64,000 bases of DNA from Strobilurus pachycystidiatus (taxonomy: Eukaryota; Basidiomycota; Agaricomycetes; Agaricales; Physalacriaceae). The position numbers and the translations under genes are program-made. The notes beneath the pieces were generated by a model that worked only from the letters and a program-made list of their open reading frames with translations, ran no database searches and was not told where the DNA came from. The stretch is from contig JAHLMK010000020.1 of the NCBI GenBank assembly GCA_019915135.1, forward strand, positions 744,001 to 808,000, written 5' to 3'. This document shows, in pieces, positions 30,776-42,427 of the stretch (its first letter is position 1; every line of letters begins with the position of its first letter).

Positions 30776-31701
30776 TCCTCATCATCAATGTCATTCTTTT
30801 CTACATCATTAGCACTAATCATAATATTGCATTGTTCTTAATTACCAGTAGTTAGTAAGTAGGCACTCATTGGGAATATCATCAGTTTTTTGGCATTATT
30901 ATCATTGTGTGATTTTGAGGGATTCGCTGTATCTATTATGATTATTGTGAGATTCTAAGCAATTTGGTAGTATTTGCTATTGGCATGTATAACGTCCTAA
31001 AGTTGGTTCTTCGGTGCACTGCAAGTGTTTGTAAGATGTGTTGCAAGTGCAATCGAGGTAGCTGCCAACTCCAATACAAGTAGATGACAAGCATTTGGAA
31101 GGTACAGTACACATGCAGTGAAAGCACAAGACAAGCATAATAAAAGTGTACTCAAAGTGTTGTAGAAGCATTATGCAAGTACTTTGGGGGAGAGATACAA
31201 GCACTGCAAAGATACCGTGCAAGTATTATAGAGTTACGATGCAAGCATAGTAAAAGCAGAGTGAAGTTGCATGAAGACAAGGTTCTTGTATACACATGCT
31301 TGAATACACATTGGCAGTGCTACACAGTTATCATGAAAGAGCTGTATAGGTACAATGAAGTCAAATGAAGACAAGGTTCTTGATAACATATGTCCCAAGA
31401 TATATTGAAGGTATTTGCGGAGTACATTGAATGGTCTTCAAGTTGCCTGTGTACCACTTTGAAAGCACTCCGAAGCAGACTTGGCAGTGTTGTCAAGATG
31501 ACTTAAGACAAGGTTATCTGATGCATATACTTTTATGTGCTTGTGCACTGCCAGCAGATGCTTATGTTACGCTTTTGAGTACTTTCAAGTCCATGTTTCA
31601 GATAACCTTGTCTTAAATCGCTTTTATGGCTTTTTAGCTTTCAGTGCTTGAAGATACTTTCATTTGACTGAAGTTGACTTAAGATATATAGGCGTTTCCA
31701 G
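30776..31701. repeat. Right subterminal region and TIR, with 18-bp inverted repeat
   Basis: CAAGTA/CAAGCA-type motifs recur every 15-30 bp from about 30960. ATGAAGACAAGGTTCTTG occurs twice (near 31271 and 31368). TTAAGACAAGGTTATCTG (31503-31520) has a perfect reverse complement at 31599-31616. The TIR ends at 31701. No gene. Confidence 0.65.
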
Positions 31702-33614
31702 ATGGTATAATACAACACCTTCCTTCCTTCCTTCTGTCATGATGCGTCTCCAGGCAGACCACTTGTCTCATCTACACAGCCGCACGGCTCATCGCCACAG
31801 CCACAACTCTGGCTTGCTATGGCTGCACACACATCTATGATCTATCTTCCATGCCACAGAAGCTCTACCGGGAGGTAAAGCAGGATGATGACAGAGTCTA
31901 GACGCTTCAGGAGCTCTGGGAGCACCTGCGCATACTCTCATAGTGGATCAATGTGAACACCAGGGAACCGGTACTTGTCACAGCATGACCGTAGCTTCTC
32001 TTGGTCTTGGATCACTTCTCAGACCATTGCACACATCGTTGTAATGGCCACAACACTCAGGAACAGCTACAGCACTCAAGAAGGAAGCACACACAAAGTA
32101 CCACTATCAGGAATTGCTCTAGAGACTCGTGGAGTCATCTAGAGGTATATCTATTGAAGGAGAAGTCACAACACTAACACTCGACACTTGAAGAGCCTCT
32201 GGACCGCAGGAGAAGGTTGTAGAACCTTGGAGAAGGTCCCAGAAGGTTCAGGGCGCCTCCAGAACGTCATCCCGCCGCATTGGGCGCTCTGACTCACTCA
32301 GGAGTCGCTGCAGCATGTGGAGCGGCGGGATCCCGCCCTTTACCCGCTCTGACTCATTCAGGAGTCTCTGGAGTCATCCCAGGAACTTCTTGGCAGCCTA
32401 TGACTCGAGCCAAGTCTATACTTAGGCGCATGAGCGCATGCTCCCGCCATTCCCGCCCTCCCGACCAATGGCAGCCCGCCGATCGGGCGCCCCGCCCCTT
32501 GAAACAGTGGATTAAGTGTCTTCCATCGCATCCGACACAGTGGGAGCTCTGACTCAGTCAGTAACCAATTTGGGACACTAGAATGGTATATAAGTCGAAG
32601 TACATTCACCTATGTACTTCAGAGCTGGACATTATTGCATCTGCGCTATTGTATATTCCTTCGCAGTACCTTTTGGCATCTTGCCTCTGCCATTGGGGAA
32701 TTGCTCTCTAAGGGGCCCTCTCTCATTGTACGCTTCACTCTCTGCTGAATCGTACTCTTACTCGTCATCCTCTCCTCCCTCTCCACTATCCTTTTGCCAC
32801 AGGATTGTCCTTGCGTCACTGAGTACGCCGTCGACATGCCATGCAACTGGACGCTCGCTCTCATTGATGGTATCCCGTGGGGATCTCTGTCGAGTGGGTC
32901 AGGGATGAAGATGGATGGATCTCTCGGACACTGGCTGTACGTTTGCTCTCGTCGAGGACGAGGCAATGGTGCAGTCACTGTTGGATTGCTGTCTATGCAC
33001 CGAGGGTGCTAGACATTGATCCCCGCTTGTGTAGCGCTACCCCAATGGAGTGTAATGAGTGGCGCAGGTGAATAGGATCCACAACGACACAATGGGTCTA
33101 CCGTTGAGCAAGACAACGGCTAGACAAGATGAACAGGAGTCTTGCTAGGCAGAGTGCCTAGGAGGTCTCCTGGCCTCCACCCCGAGGACGGCTTTGGGAC
33201 ATGGGATTCACATATGGAGGTGTGCAGTTGCCGTGTGGCGCTGTATGAGCTTGAGCACGTGAGAGTGCTGGCTCAGGTCCTAACACCTTCCTACATATAG
33301 TTACCTAGGATCACCGTGGTTTGTTACATATGGGCAAATTCATATCCTCTTGCTTCCGTTGTGAACGCGGCATTGCGCAGGCAGGCTGCAGGCAAAGTAA
33401 GATCTACATCATCTGAGACAGATCAAGCACACGTCGTAGCAAGCAAATGGCGAACTCCCCCAAGGGTCGCCAAACAAGTTGTTCAATCTCAATAGTATAG
33501 CAGCACGCTCGAGGTCTACGATTACACCCGCAATAAGAATGAAATGTAGAAAGATGAACTACCCCCATCGCAAACATTGACGCGACAAAGTCGGTCTCTT
33601 GTCCACGCCATCCC
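31702..33614. other. Gene-free region with a promoter-like, possible solo-LTR segment
   Basis: From about 32220 to 32650 there are three TGACTCA (Gcn4/AP-1-type) sites in GCTCTGACTCA contexts (near 32290, 32350, 32546), a CCAAT box (32464), GC-rich blocks, and TATATAAG (near 32586). This resembles an LTR or a strong promoter, but I found no partner LTR and no matching gene. Short frames here are not convincing. Confidence 0.35.
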
Positions 33615-33616
33615 TA

Positions 33617-35085
33617 TTAGTGTCCGTCTTGGACAAAAACCAGAAAATTGTGATAGAGTCAAGATTTTGATTGCGTGTCAAGATTTGCTTCTTGTGTGGC
33701 GTCGTTGCCGAGCCAATGCCGCCGGTACCTCAGTTACCGGCACCGGAACCCGGTCCGCACAAGCTTAGCTTGTTGCACACTGCTAGCGGACCACAACCAT
33801 ATGTGCGCAAGGACAGATTTGACGAGGCCAAGGCGCGAGATGCTGCTCTAGAGCGCCATGAAGAGGGATATCAACTTGACTTCTTCATGGCTGCATCTTG
33901 TGGCTATGTAGAGCTCTACGTAGGGGTGCGTCCCTCTTCCTTTGGCTGCCAAGCATACTGATTGTGCGCACCAAGGCACATCTGTAAAGATTGCAGACTA
34001 ACAACCAAGGCCTGACTGAGGCATCTCAGCCTATCTGCCAACCGAAAGATATTGTACAGTTGGTGACATTGTCCGTTGGGCAAATGCCCAGTGTGCACCG
34101 CCGCTCTCAACCGCGCTGATATTAGGGCCAAGCATACCCACTTTGTTGTGTTATGCTCACTGCGGCGGCGGCGCTGTCACTGCGTGTCAGCCTAGCACAT
34201 CAAACATCCACTCTTTGTGTTTCCTGCGGCCCGTAAGTATAGGGCAGTCAGGCGCATTGCAGCTCAACTTCAACACCTCAGTGACCTCCCTATCATTCTT
34301 TCAGTTCCTCTCATAGTCTATAGACATTGTGACTATTGTACTATCCCTTCAATGATGCAGATACGGTCTATATGATCACTTGTCTGTACACATTATTGAG
34401 AAACATCAAATATCACTGCCATTTTGATTGTAATTTCCATCTCAGTCTGTCTGATGGTGTCTGTTCTTCTAGAGAACTGAGCACCTACCATACCCCAGCC
34501 AAGTTGTCTTGAGGATGCTGATAGACCTCGATTAGCCGAGCAAGCTCACTAGCAACTTGAAGAGGACTATAGTTCTCGTTCACGCGTTGAATTCACGGAA
34601 GTGCAAGTGTCATGCTCTCGGTGAGACGGGAGAGGCCCGTGCGGAGACACATGCTGATGCTGCTTGGTCAAAAAATCAGAGCGTGATGCAGACAACAGAT
34701 GCTCGCTAGAGTGAGATGCGTGGTACAAGGGAGTGAGGAGGAGAGGCTTCTCAATCTTATTAAGTAGTGTGCTTGTCTTGTGTGAGTGTACAATCTGATT
34801 AGACCGGTCTGCCGGGGAGATTGATCTCTTGACACAATGTAGAAAGACTGCTGCTTGTAATCTGCGGAACAGACTATTGGCGGGCGCGGCCAAATCCTCA
34901 TCCCGAGCACCCGAGCTTCCTATATTAGACAATCCAGGACAGGCACACTGCTGACAAAACATCACATGCTGAATTTGATGCGCCACACAAGAGGCAAAAA
35001 CTGACGATCACACTGAATTCTGACCCCGAGCACCGAAAATCTGGACGTAATCTGATTTTTGATTTTTGTCCAATACGGACACTCA
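33617..35085. mobile_element. Tc1/mariner-like short element, copy 1, with 1068-bp insert
   Basis: TA-flanked (33615-33616, 35086-35087). Ends read TTAGTGTCCGTCTTGG and, reversed, TGAGTGTCCGTATTGG. Parts 33617-33913 and 34982-35085 match copy 2. Between them lie 1068 extra bp (33914-34981) with no clear gene. Either this is the longer parental form or another sequence inserted. Confidence 0.72.
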
Positions 35086-35090
35086 TACTA

Positions 35091-35491
35091 TTAGTGTCCG
35101 TCTTGGACAAAAACCAGAAAATTGTGATAGAGTCAAGATTTTGATTGCGTGTCAAGATTTGCTTCTTGTGTGGCGTCGTTGCCGAGCCAATGCCGCCGGT
35201 ACCTCAGTTACCGGCACCGGAACCCGGTCCGCACAAGCTTAGCTTGTTGCACACTGCTAGCGGACCACAACCATATGTGCGCAAGGACAGATTTGACGAG
35301 GCCAAGGCGCGAGATGCTGCTCTAGAGCGCCATGAAGAGGGATATCAACTTGACTTCTTCATGGCTGCATCTTGTGGCTATGTAGAGGCCACACAAGAGG
35401 CAAAAACTGACGATCACACTGAATTCTGACCCCGAGCACCGAAAATCTGGACGTAATCTGATTTTTGATTTTTGTCCAATACGGACACTCA
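35091..35491. mobile_element. Tc1/mariner-like short element, copy 2 (401 bp)
   Basis: Same ends as copy 1, flanked by TA at 35089-35090 and 35492-35493. The two copies are separated only by TACTA. It is too short for a transposase. An open stretch inside (starting RVKICFLCG) is coding-like and may be a captured gene fragment. Confidence 0.75.
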
Positions 35492-35908
35492 TACATCCCC
35501 CATGTATCCTTTATCATGTATGCGCCTTCAGTCCAGCATCGCGACGCATGAGTTCATCAGTCTTGCCCCTCTTCTTGGCAACTATTTCTACTCTGAGCAA
35601 TGCGACAAGTTTCGAATACACGAGGACGTTCTGGGTGTAGTGTTTACTATTCTCATCAAAACATACAAAAGTAATGTAAATATTTGAGTAAGCACAACAA
35701 GAAGCATACAGTGGATACCTCGAGAGATACAATAACAAAACACTGCAGGTAACCAGCCAAGAATTAGAGGCCTGAGAGCGGCGCAGGATATTATAGCGAG
35801 GTGGCCGAGACGTCAAGATTGTGACCCGGGGGGCTGAGATGGCGCCGGGGATTTGCTTATCAAAGGATCGACCTTTGACGGCACTGGATTATGCGGGCAC
35901 GTAGGACG
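35492..35908. other. Spacer
   Basis: No gene or repeat recognised. Confidence 0.4.
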
Positions 35909-36841
35909 CTAATGCGGCTGTGTCAACAGCTCATCCGACTGCGGAAGGGTGAGGATGGGCGATTGAGTCAGCTCCGGGGTACTGAGAAGCGGCGGTAGAC
36001 GAGGTGCATCCCAGGGAGTTGTGGGCCGGTGAGGGAAGGGAAGACCCGGACGGGGGAGCATACGGCTCGGAGAGGGTGTCTGGAGGAGGACAGAAGGTCG
36101 TCTAGGCCCGGGGTCTCTAGCGGTACCATATGGCATTGAGGGCCCTACGAGGGGAGCATGGTAGGCACTTTGACGCCTGTGCAGACTGGAACCGTGTTGT
36201 ATGGATTGAAGTGGGTAATGGTGAGCTCTGCCAGTGGGCTGCGGAGCGTGGAACGCGCCTCTAGCTGAGAAGCAGCCATCGACTGATGATTGCTGAGGGG
36301 GGTTGTGGAGGTAACGAGCTCGACCAGGCATTTTCGGCGCAAGCAGCTGGGGGCCCGAGTGCTTCAATGACTCGGAGAAGGGAACCAAAAAGGAGGGATA
36401 GTGCATTGACGACGTCGAACCGCCAACGGTAGGAGCAAAGCCAGTATTGGCAGATTCGACTTGAGGATATGGACCGCATTGCGGCTGCCGCGTCAAAGGA
36501 GCCCGCGTCAAAGGCTTGGGCGCGTTGTTCTGAATATCAACCGTTAGCTGTGACGAATATGGAGGACATGCGAACAACACATACCAGAAGCCACATCTCA
36601 GAACAGCATCAGTGGTCGCTTACATGTAGCGAAGCGATGGCATACCTGGACTTCTTCAACGCTCATCCTGACAGCCCGGCCTACGGTCTCCATTTCTACT
36701 GCAGGGAGAGTGGTAGAGGGCCACTAATTTTTATCAGAACGGTATGTTGTGTTCGCAAACACGGGGACATACCAAGGCCAGTAGCGCATAAAGTATCGAC
36801 AAGTCTAGGGGTCGGAGTTCCGCTTCCGCAGTATCCGCCAT
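35909..36841 (-). CDS. Orphan spliced gene, Pro/Ser-rich protein (255 aa)
   Basis: Three exons: 36841-36773, 36723-36646, 36529-35909; introns of 49 and 116 nt with GTATGT/GTATGC donors, both phase 0. Starts MADTAEAEL. The first 50 residues form predicted helices ending RMSVEEVQ. This faintly recalls the first helices of a homeodomain, but the WF-N-R recognition helix is missing. The rest is Pro/Ser/Arg-rich and disordered. Function unknown. It could be a truncated gene; the model rests on splice phase only. Confidence 0.45.
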
Positions 36842-38997
36842 CCTGCCCTGCGACTCCGAGGACGTGCTGCGAGATCGTGCGTGGTATTGGGAAAAAGGTC
36901 GGTGTAATCGTTGGTGGTTCCTCTCGCCTGAGGCAATGCAAAGAATGGGGATAGAGCCTGTTTGCGTTGATTTATCGCTGTATTCTGCAGCACCGCGTCG
37001 TGTTGCAGAAATGGGAGTTGGGGAACGCGAATTCGACTTCATTGATACTAGCCAAGAAGGAATGACACAGAGGCAACGATGAGACGTTGGAGCGCTTCTC
37101 AATGCACCCAATGCAGCCAGGACCGTTCGCACCGTCCAGAAATCGAAGACGATGGGTGCCAATTTGACTTTTCAGACGTCTTGCAACTCGTTTCCCAGGC
37201 CTGTATGTAAAATCTCGGCCCATTCGATCATCCTGATGCGCTACAGTATATACGGGTTCGAGGCTACTTGATTGAGGTGTTGGTCATCGCCTGAGTCACG
37301 ATTGCCGTCTTAGCCGTCATCACACTTGCGACCAGCATAGAAAAAATTGTACGCAACGGGAATGAGGCTGAACCTTAAGTCATCAGTTTGATTGAATCCT
37401 TGCTTGTAATTCGCACATGCGGTCGGTCATTTGACCTGGCTTTAGCTATCGCACAATCAGTGTACGGCAGTGACACTCGCTTAGATCGGGAATGACCGGA
37501 CGGTGACTTGAAACTATTCATTCAACGCAGTTTTGATTTGGTTTGGGAGTATCCCCAGGTGAGGCCCTCGGATTTCGTGAATTACATCTCCGCTCGGCTG
37601 ATCTCATACACAGTACTGTATGTTACTTTATCAAGTTTGCACTGCAAGGCTAATTGACGAGGCAAGCTCAAGTAGATCTCATCTCTCCGTAACTCGCGAG
37701 TCGCATGTCTCCGCACTCAGGCCGTGTAAGTGAGACATGGTCGAGTTCTCCTCACCGCGAGTTACACACCTCCGGTAGGAAGCGGACTTTCCTTCAAGGT
37801 TCTTATGTCCTCATGTCTCGAATACAGTACGAGTGACATGGGGGTTAAAGGGTTTGGAATCTTCGGTGCGGACAGGTCCGGATCCATCATTGTACGCGGG
37901 AGCTCGTGCGGTTTCGGGGTCCCAAAGCTGTCAATCAATAGTTGCCGAGTTTCCGACCTGGTTCCGACATCCCGCTCATTGCCTTCCACAGCGGTCGGCC
38001 TCACAGTGCACTTTTCAATTCTGGAAGAGCCCCCAGTGTTTGCACATAGAGCAATGTAATAATAAACCTCTGAAAGACTCCTGAATCTCACAACCCCCAA
38101 AATTCCAGTGCCCGCCATGCTGAAGATGAGTCCGGGACATTGAGCTGGCGAGGGCGGGGGTGAGGATTAATTCGCGCGAAAATCATATCTCATTATCTGT
38201 GACATGTGGAACCCTAGCTACATCATGACACTTGACTCGCACGGTGGAGCACAGGTACGACATAACTCCATTTGCCAACCGACTAGCAGCGACTGTATCC
38301 GAAGTGACACACAAAGTTGAGACGTACTATTATTGGCGTGAGAGTGGTACCTCCCAGGTACCTTCTGATGAAACTTGACGTGGTATAGAGCGGCGAACAC
38401 GGTGGGGTGTCGGAGGGCTTCAGAATCTTTGGAAGGCCATAAGCTTGAGTCATCATCATCTCCTACACCCTCGGCCCACCGAAATGATCCCGGAAAAAGC
38501 CACAATGTTCCCTTCAGATTAGCTTCGTCTGAGTCGTTGTAATGACCTCCTACACCCTCGCTTCAGTGAACTGAACTTGGCAAGGGTAAGCATACTGAGT
38601 GCATGCATCATGGCTTCGATCGGGTACTTTCCATTGCGCAACGATTGAGTCCCCTTGGGGGTGGCGTGTATTGCCATGACGGAAGCGGATAGAGGTGTGA
38701 ACCTTACTGATTCATTCAAATTAGTCCTTGTTTAGAAGTTGAGTGGGCCCGCGTCGGGTGGTCGTCACGAAGGGAGGAGCTACAAAGGTGTGTGCAAGAG
38801 ATGCTGTAAGGTGGGTCCTCGTACCCAGGACGTCGAAGGACTGTGGCGGAAACCCGATAAGTGATCGGTTTCCGATTAGATTAGATTAGTCTTTTACTTT
38901 GCTTCTTACCGTCATCTACGCTGTAGTCGTCCCGTTTCTTCGAATAGAACGAGGTCTTACGCAGCTTTGGGTGACTCTGGAGGCGAGGGTTTTACAG
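36842..38997. other. Gene-free region
   Basis: No supported gene. CTCCTACACCCTCG occurs twice (near 38460 and 38545). Short frames lack splice or motif support. Confidence 0.4.
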
Positions 38998-40030
38998 ATG
39001 CACCGCTACCGGCCTGACGAGTGTATGTGTCTCCTTCCAGGAACGTCGATGTTACCTAGTACTAACTCAATACTTTGGCCTTGTAGATGATGCATCTGTG
39101 GACAGCGAGAGCCTCATAGCAACAGTGCTCGCGCACTCCTTTCCCCCGTTATTGCCACCACCCATTCCCCCGACATTCACACCATCCGTTGACCCAACAA
39201 TCCCATCGACAAGCGGGGTTTCTACCGTGCCATCATTCTCAATCGATCCATAGTCAGTCTGCCCAAAGAATTTGCTATCTTTGTTGCTAATGATTATCAG
39301 CCTTTTGTCGTTGTCGCACACAAGCTGGGAGCCGGGGGTGTCAGAATATCAGCCCGAATTGGCTCGGTCGGAGGATGGGCTACAGGATTCCTCACAGGCT
39401 GCCCCCCAAGAATCCGAGCCGAACGAGTACCAGCAATGGTACACGGTGGAATCTCCTCCCCCATCATCATCACACACGTATGTTGATTTATTTTTATCTT
39501 TGCCTGGGTTTATTTTCATGATTACTTAGACCATTGACCATTCGTTTACGAGCACCAGTTGGTGAGTATGTGTATACCCAAATTACCCATGATGTAACTG
39601 GAAACCGTTCGTTGCAGAACCGCCAACATGGCGACTGAGGTCTACACCGCCAGCTGTCAAGTCGACCAGTGACGATTCTTACTCTGAATCTGGTGCGAGC
39701 ATGACCTCAACAGACTCTAACTATACCACGGACAAACGGGTCGGCCGCTCCGGAACCAAGAGGCGCGCCAACAGGCCCAAAAACCGCGGCTATATTGACT
39801 CGGAGGAGGACGCAGAGAGGGTCGAAGCATTGTCAGTAGTGGTTTATAGTGTCTTCTGCACCTGTTCTTGAATGCTTACTGTGCACAGCTTTGCGAGGTC
39901 TGCTCCGACTGACCACAAGCCGCCCAACAAGCGTGTCCTTCGTTCGCGGCCAAAGAAGAGGTGCCAACGCCGCTCGGCATCAGGACAATATGCTGGAGCC
40001 AATAGCGAGATGGAATCGGGACAGAAATGA
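38998..40030 (+). CDS. Orphan spliced gene, basic disordered protein (251 aa)
   Basis: Six exons: 38998-39022, 39087-39252, 39301-39477, 39530-39561, 39618-39831, 39889-40030. Five introns (64, 48, 52, 56, 57 nt) have GTATGT, GTCAGT, GTATGT, GTGAGT and GTCAGT donors and YAG acceptors; the first has a TACTAAC branch site. All phases agree up to TGA 40028-40030. The protein is Pro-rich, then Ser/Asp-rich, with a basic C-terminus (RSGTKRRANRPKNRG) resembling a nuclear signal. No domain recognised. Five agreeing introns make the gene credible, but its role is unknown. Confidence 0.55.
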
Positions 40031-40543
40031 CGAGGAGTACTAGTTTGCAGACTTTTGTATTTAGTATCAGCTGCTGTACAAAATCTAACGAGTTTCACGA
40101 TAAGGAAGGAACATCAAGTACATATAATATATATAGGTGTTCCCAGGAGGAGGAGGAGGAGGAGGAGAGAGGATAAGACCTAAGGTTGTGGGTAACCAAG
40201 TAGGTGTTCGCGTCACGCGTGGCCCAATCACGCGCTCGCAGGCCGGCCGGACGCGCTCCGCAAGCAGTATCGTCCCCCCCCTGTGGACCGACCTCCTACG
40301 GGCGCCCGAGCAGCAATAGGATACCGGGCCTCGCCTATCCTCTGGCGACGCCCTAGGGCAGTCAGTGAATCGTCACCAACTCCAGAGGGAAACTCTCATT
40401 GAGACGCCACAACACTTTGATACAAATTCACTCATAGACTATACGCAGACATTTTTCACAGTACATACAAGGAAGACATATTACACAAGCACCTGTCAGG
40501 CTATCATGGTGGAGTTAGACGGGTAACACAGACCATCGGAAGC
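40031..40543. other. Spacer with AGG microsatellite
   Basis: About eight AGG triplets at 40145-40169. No gene. Confidence 0.5.
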
Positions 40544-41116
40544 TTATCGAGGAGGATCAAACACCGGAAAGGACTCGAACCGTGCAAGCACGTCTGCGAC
40601 GAACTTTCCGAACCTCTGCATGACATCGTCGTCAAAAAAGAGCGCCGGCAACAGGTCACGGCTGCCGAAAGGTAACCGTTTCACGGATCGCTTAGCAGTT
40701 GGATAGTGTCGCCACACATCGGCATAGAATGTCTCCCGTAACACCACCACCGTCTCGTCGCCCTCGCAAGAGAGCAAAGCGTGAACGTCGTCCTCCGTCA
40801 CCGCACACTTGAACCTACATAAGCGGTGAGATCGGGGCACGGGGATTGGATGGGCTCTAGTCGGTCGGCGGAGCACCTCCACGGCCAGGCGGTGGTCACT
40901 GAATGCGAGACGCGTAAGCGCGAGGCGGATGCAGGGGGAGGGGATCTGGAGATATGACTGCAACCGGCAGGCACCTCGTTTGTGACCGGCGGGCAAGGAC
41001 ACCCTCGCTGTGAGTAGGTGACATTTAGAGTCTTGCGCTGATTTGCGAAGGAAATCATCCGCAGATTTTCGTATAGCAGCCACAGTTTTGTCTCGCCAAG
41101 CGGCCGTGGCCATCAC
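40544..41116 (-). pseudogene. 3' tail of a LINE
   Basis: A 190-codon frame with the C-terminal zinc-binding pattern of fungal LINE proteins (LCRFKC...VHALLSC), similar in layout to the end of 18613-21334. No RT core upstream, so it is a 5'-truncated remnant. Confidence 0.6.
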
Positions 41117-42053
41117 AGAGACCCGCCAGTCGGTGAGGATGCACTACGCGCCGACTGTGTAGCAGAGGATCGTTATTCGTCGCTCAGACTGTCTTGCAAG
41201 CAAGCTCAGTATCATTCTGCATGTTTTTGCATTGAAATACGAAAGTTACAATCTTTGTACTCGGTGCGCTCGTCTCAGGAATACAGGTCATGCGCAATGT
41301 GATCGGATCGGCGCGTGAAGGAACCGGCACCCAGTCAGGCCGAGGCCGTATTTAAGAGTGTGGATAAAGGTCTGAAAGCTTCATTCAGGCATCGTCGAGC
41401 GCGTCGCGCGATGCGGAGCGTGGTCGGCGTGCAGAGGAGCCCAGATTGAGCGGATCCTTCCCCGCGTCCATGTACTTAGGCTCACCTCATCGCGCCTGCC
41501 CGCATTTCCAACTCAGTTATGCAACACGAGCAGTCTCACGGCAATTGACGCGAGGTACATCGTGGTGCATAATTTACCACGACTTGCTCTATGCAAGTCG
41601 TGCGTCTCCTTCGTCCCCGATGGGCTCTAGGCGCTGCGCTTCTTACAGCGCGGCGGCGCTGGGCTTGGTTGCCACGGTAACCAAGTCCAACATGACGCGT
41701 CAGCCCAGCCCAAGCCGGGCTTGCTGCTGCAGGACGACGGCGGCGGCGGCACTGGACAACGACTACCGCGGCACTGGACAACGACGACGGCGGCATCACG
41801 ACTCCCCGACCCACAGGTGGAGGGGTACTTAGGCGGGGTCCGGCAACATTGCTGGGTGCGCCGTCTGGAGGCGGGCACCCGCAAAAGGCGCGTATATTTT
41901 GTAATACTTGTTTGCATGCGCCAGCTCTGCACTGGCGCATCCACTCTCATCGCTGATTTCTTCGTAGATCTGGATCTACGCGCGGGGTAAGCCCTCATAT
42001 GAGGCACCCACCCATTTACTCAGCGCGCTCCGATCCAAGCCGGCCCCCGGAGC
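41117..42053. other. Gene-free region
   Basis: GC-rich, with a short GGCACTGGACAACGAC duplication near 41751 and 41771. No supported gene. Confidence 0.4.
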
Positions 42054-42058
42054 CGTAC

Positions 42059-42370
42059 TGTGGGGCTTTCGTGACCGAGGTGACACGAAGCTTCCACGCG
42101 ATAGATAGAAAATAAAAGAAATAAGAGAATAAACTGAAAAACTCCAACAAGTCAGTCAGTTTGAGTGGGATATGTTATCGTTGTTCGTCCCTGTACTCAT
42201 ACATCGGGAAGCTACTTAAATACTGTCCGTGTGGCTATACCCGAGTCATTTCATCCATGGCAGTGCTACGCGCTGCGACTAGTTCCTTCCACTACCTTCG
42301 ACGCGCTGACTGGCGCTGACTCGGGGCGGGTGCTGTGCAATGAGGTAAGCTTCGCGTCACATTCGTTACA
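42059..42370 (-). repeat. 3' LTR of gag-only element
   Basis: TG...CA ends, identical to 45055-45366 by eye. Preceded on the minus strand by a GGAGGG purine run, a weak polypurine tract. Confidence 0.9.
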
Positions 42371-42427
42371 TGCGCCCTCCAAGCCTTCGGCACGAAGGGT
42401 TCCGATCCCGATCCGTTTCCGTCTCCA

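Larger units (their letters stand above)
21535..31701. mobile_element. Plavaka-type DNA transposon with two passenger genes (10.2 kb)
   Basis: Terminal inverted repeats: the left end (21535) reads CAGGAAACGCCCTATTATC and the right end (31701), reversed, reads CTGGAAACGCCTATATATC. Both continue into CTTAAGT. An AT on each side may be the target duplication. The subterminal regions (21570-21860, 30960-31690) are AT-rich and full of CAAG motifs, as in CACTA/EnSpm relatives. Inside are the transposase (minus, 21863-25333), and two plus-strand genes at 26219-28740 and 29076-30775. All three are intact spliced frames, so the element may still be autonomous. Including the two partner genes follows from the TIR positions and needs a second copy for proof. 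Confidence 0.75.

Noticed and set aside
31431..31616. Frame within the right subterminal region
   Set aside because: Lies in CAAG-type repeats and an inverted repeat; no coding evidence.
33671..33961. Two near-identical small genes (33671 and 35145)
   Set aside because: They are the shared interior of two short Tc1/mariner-like elements; no start, stop or splice conservation supports a gene.
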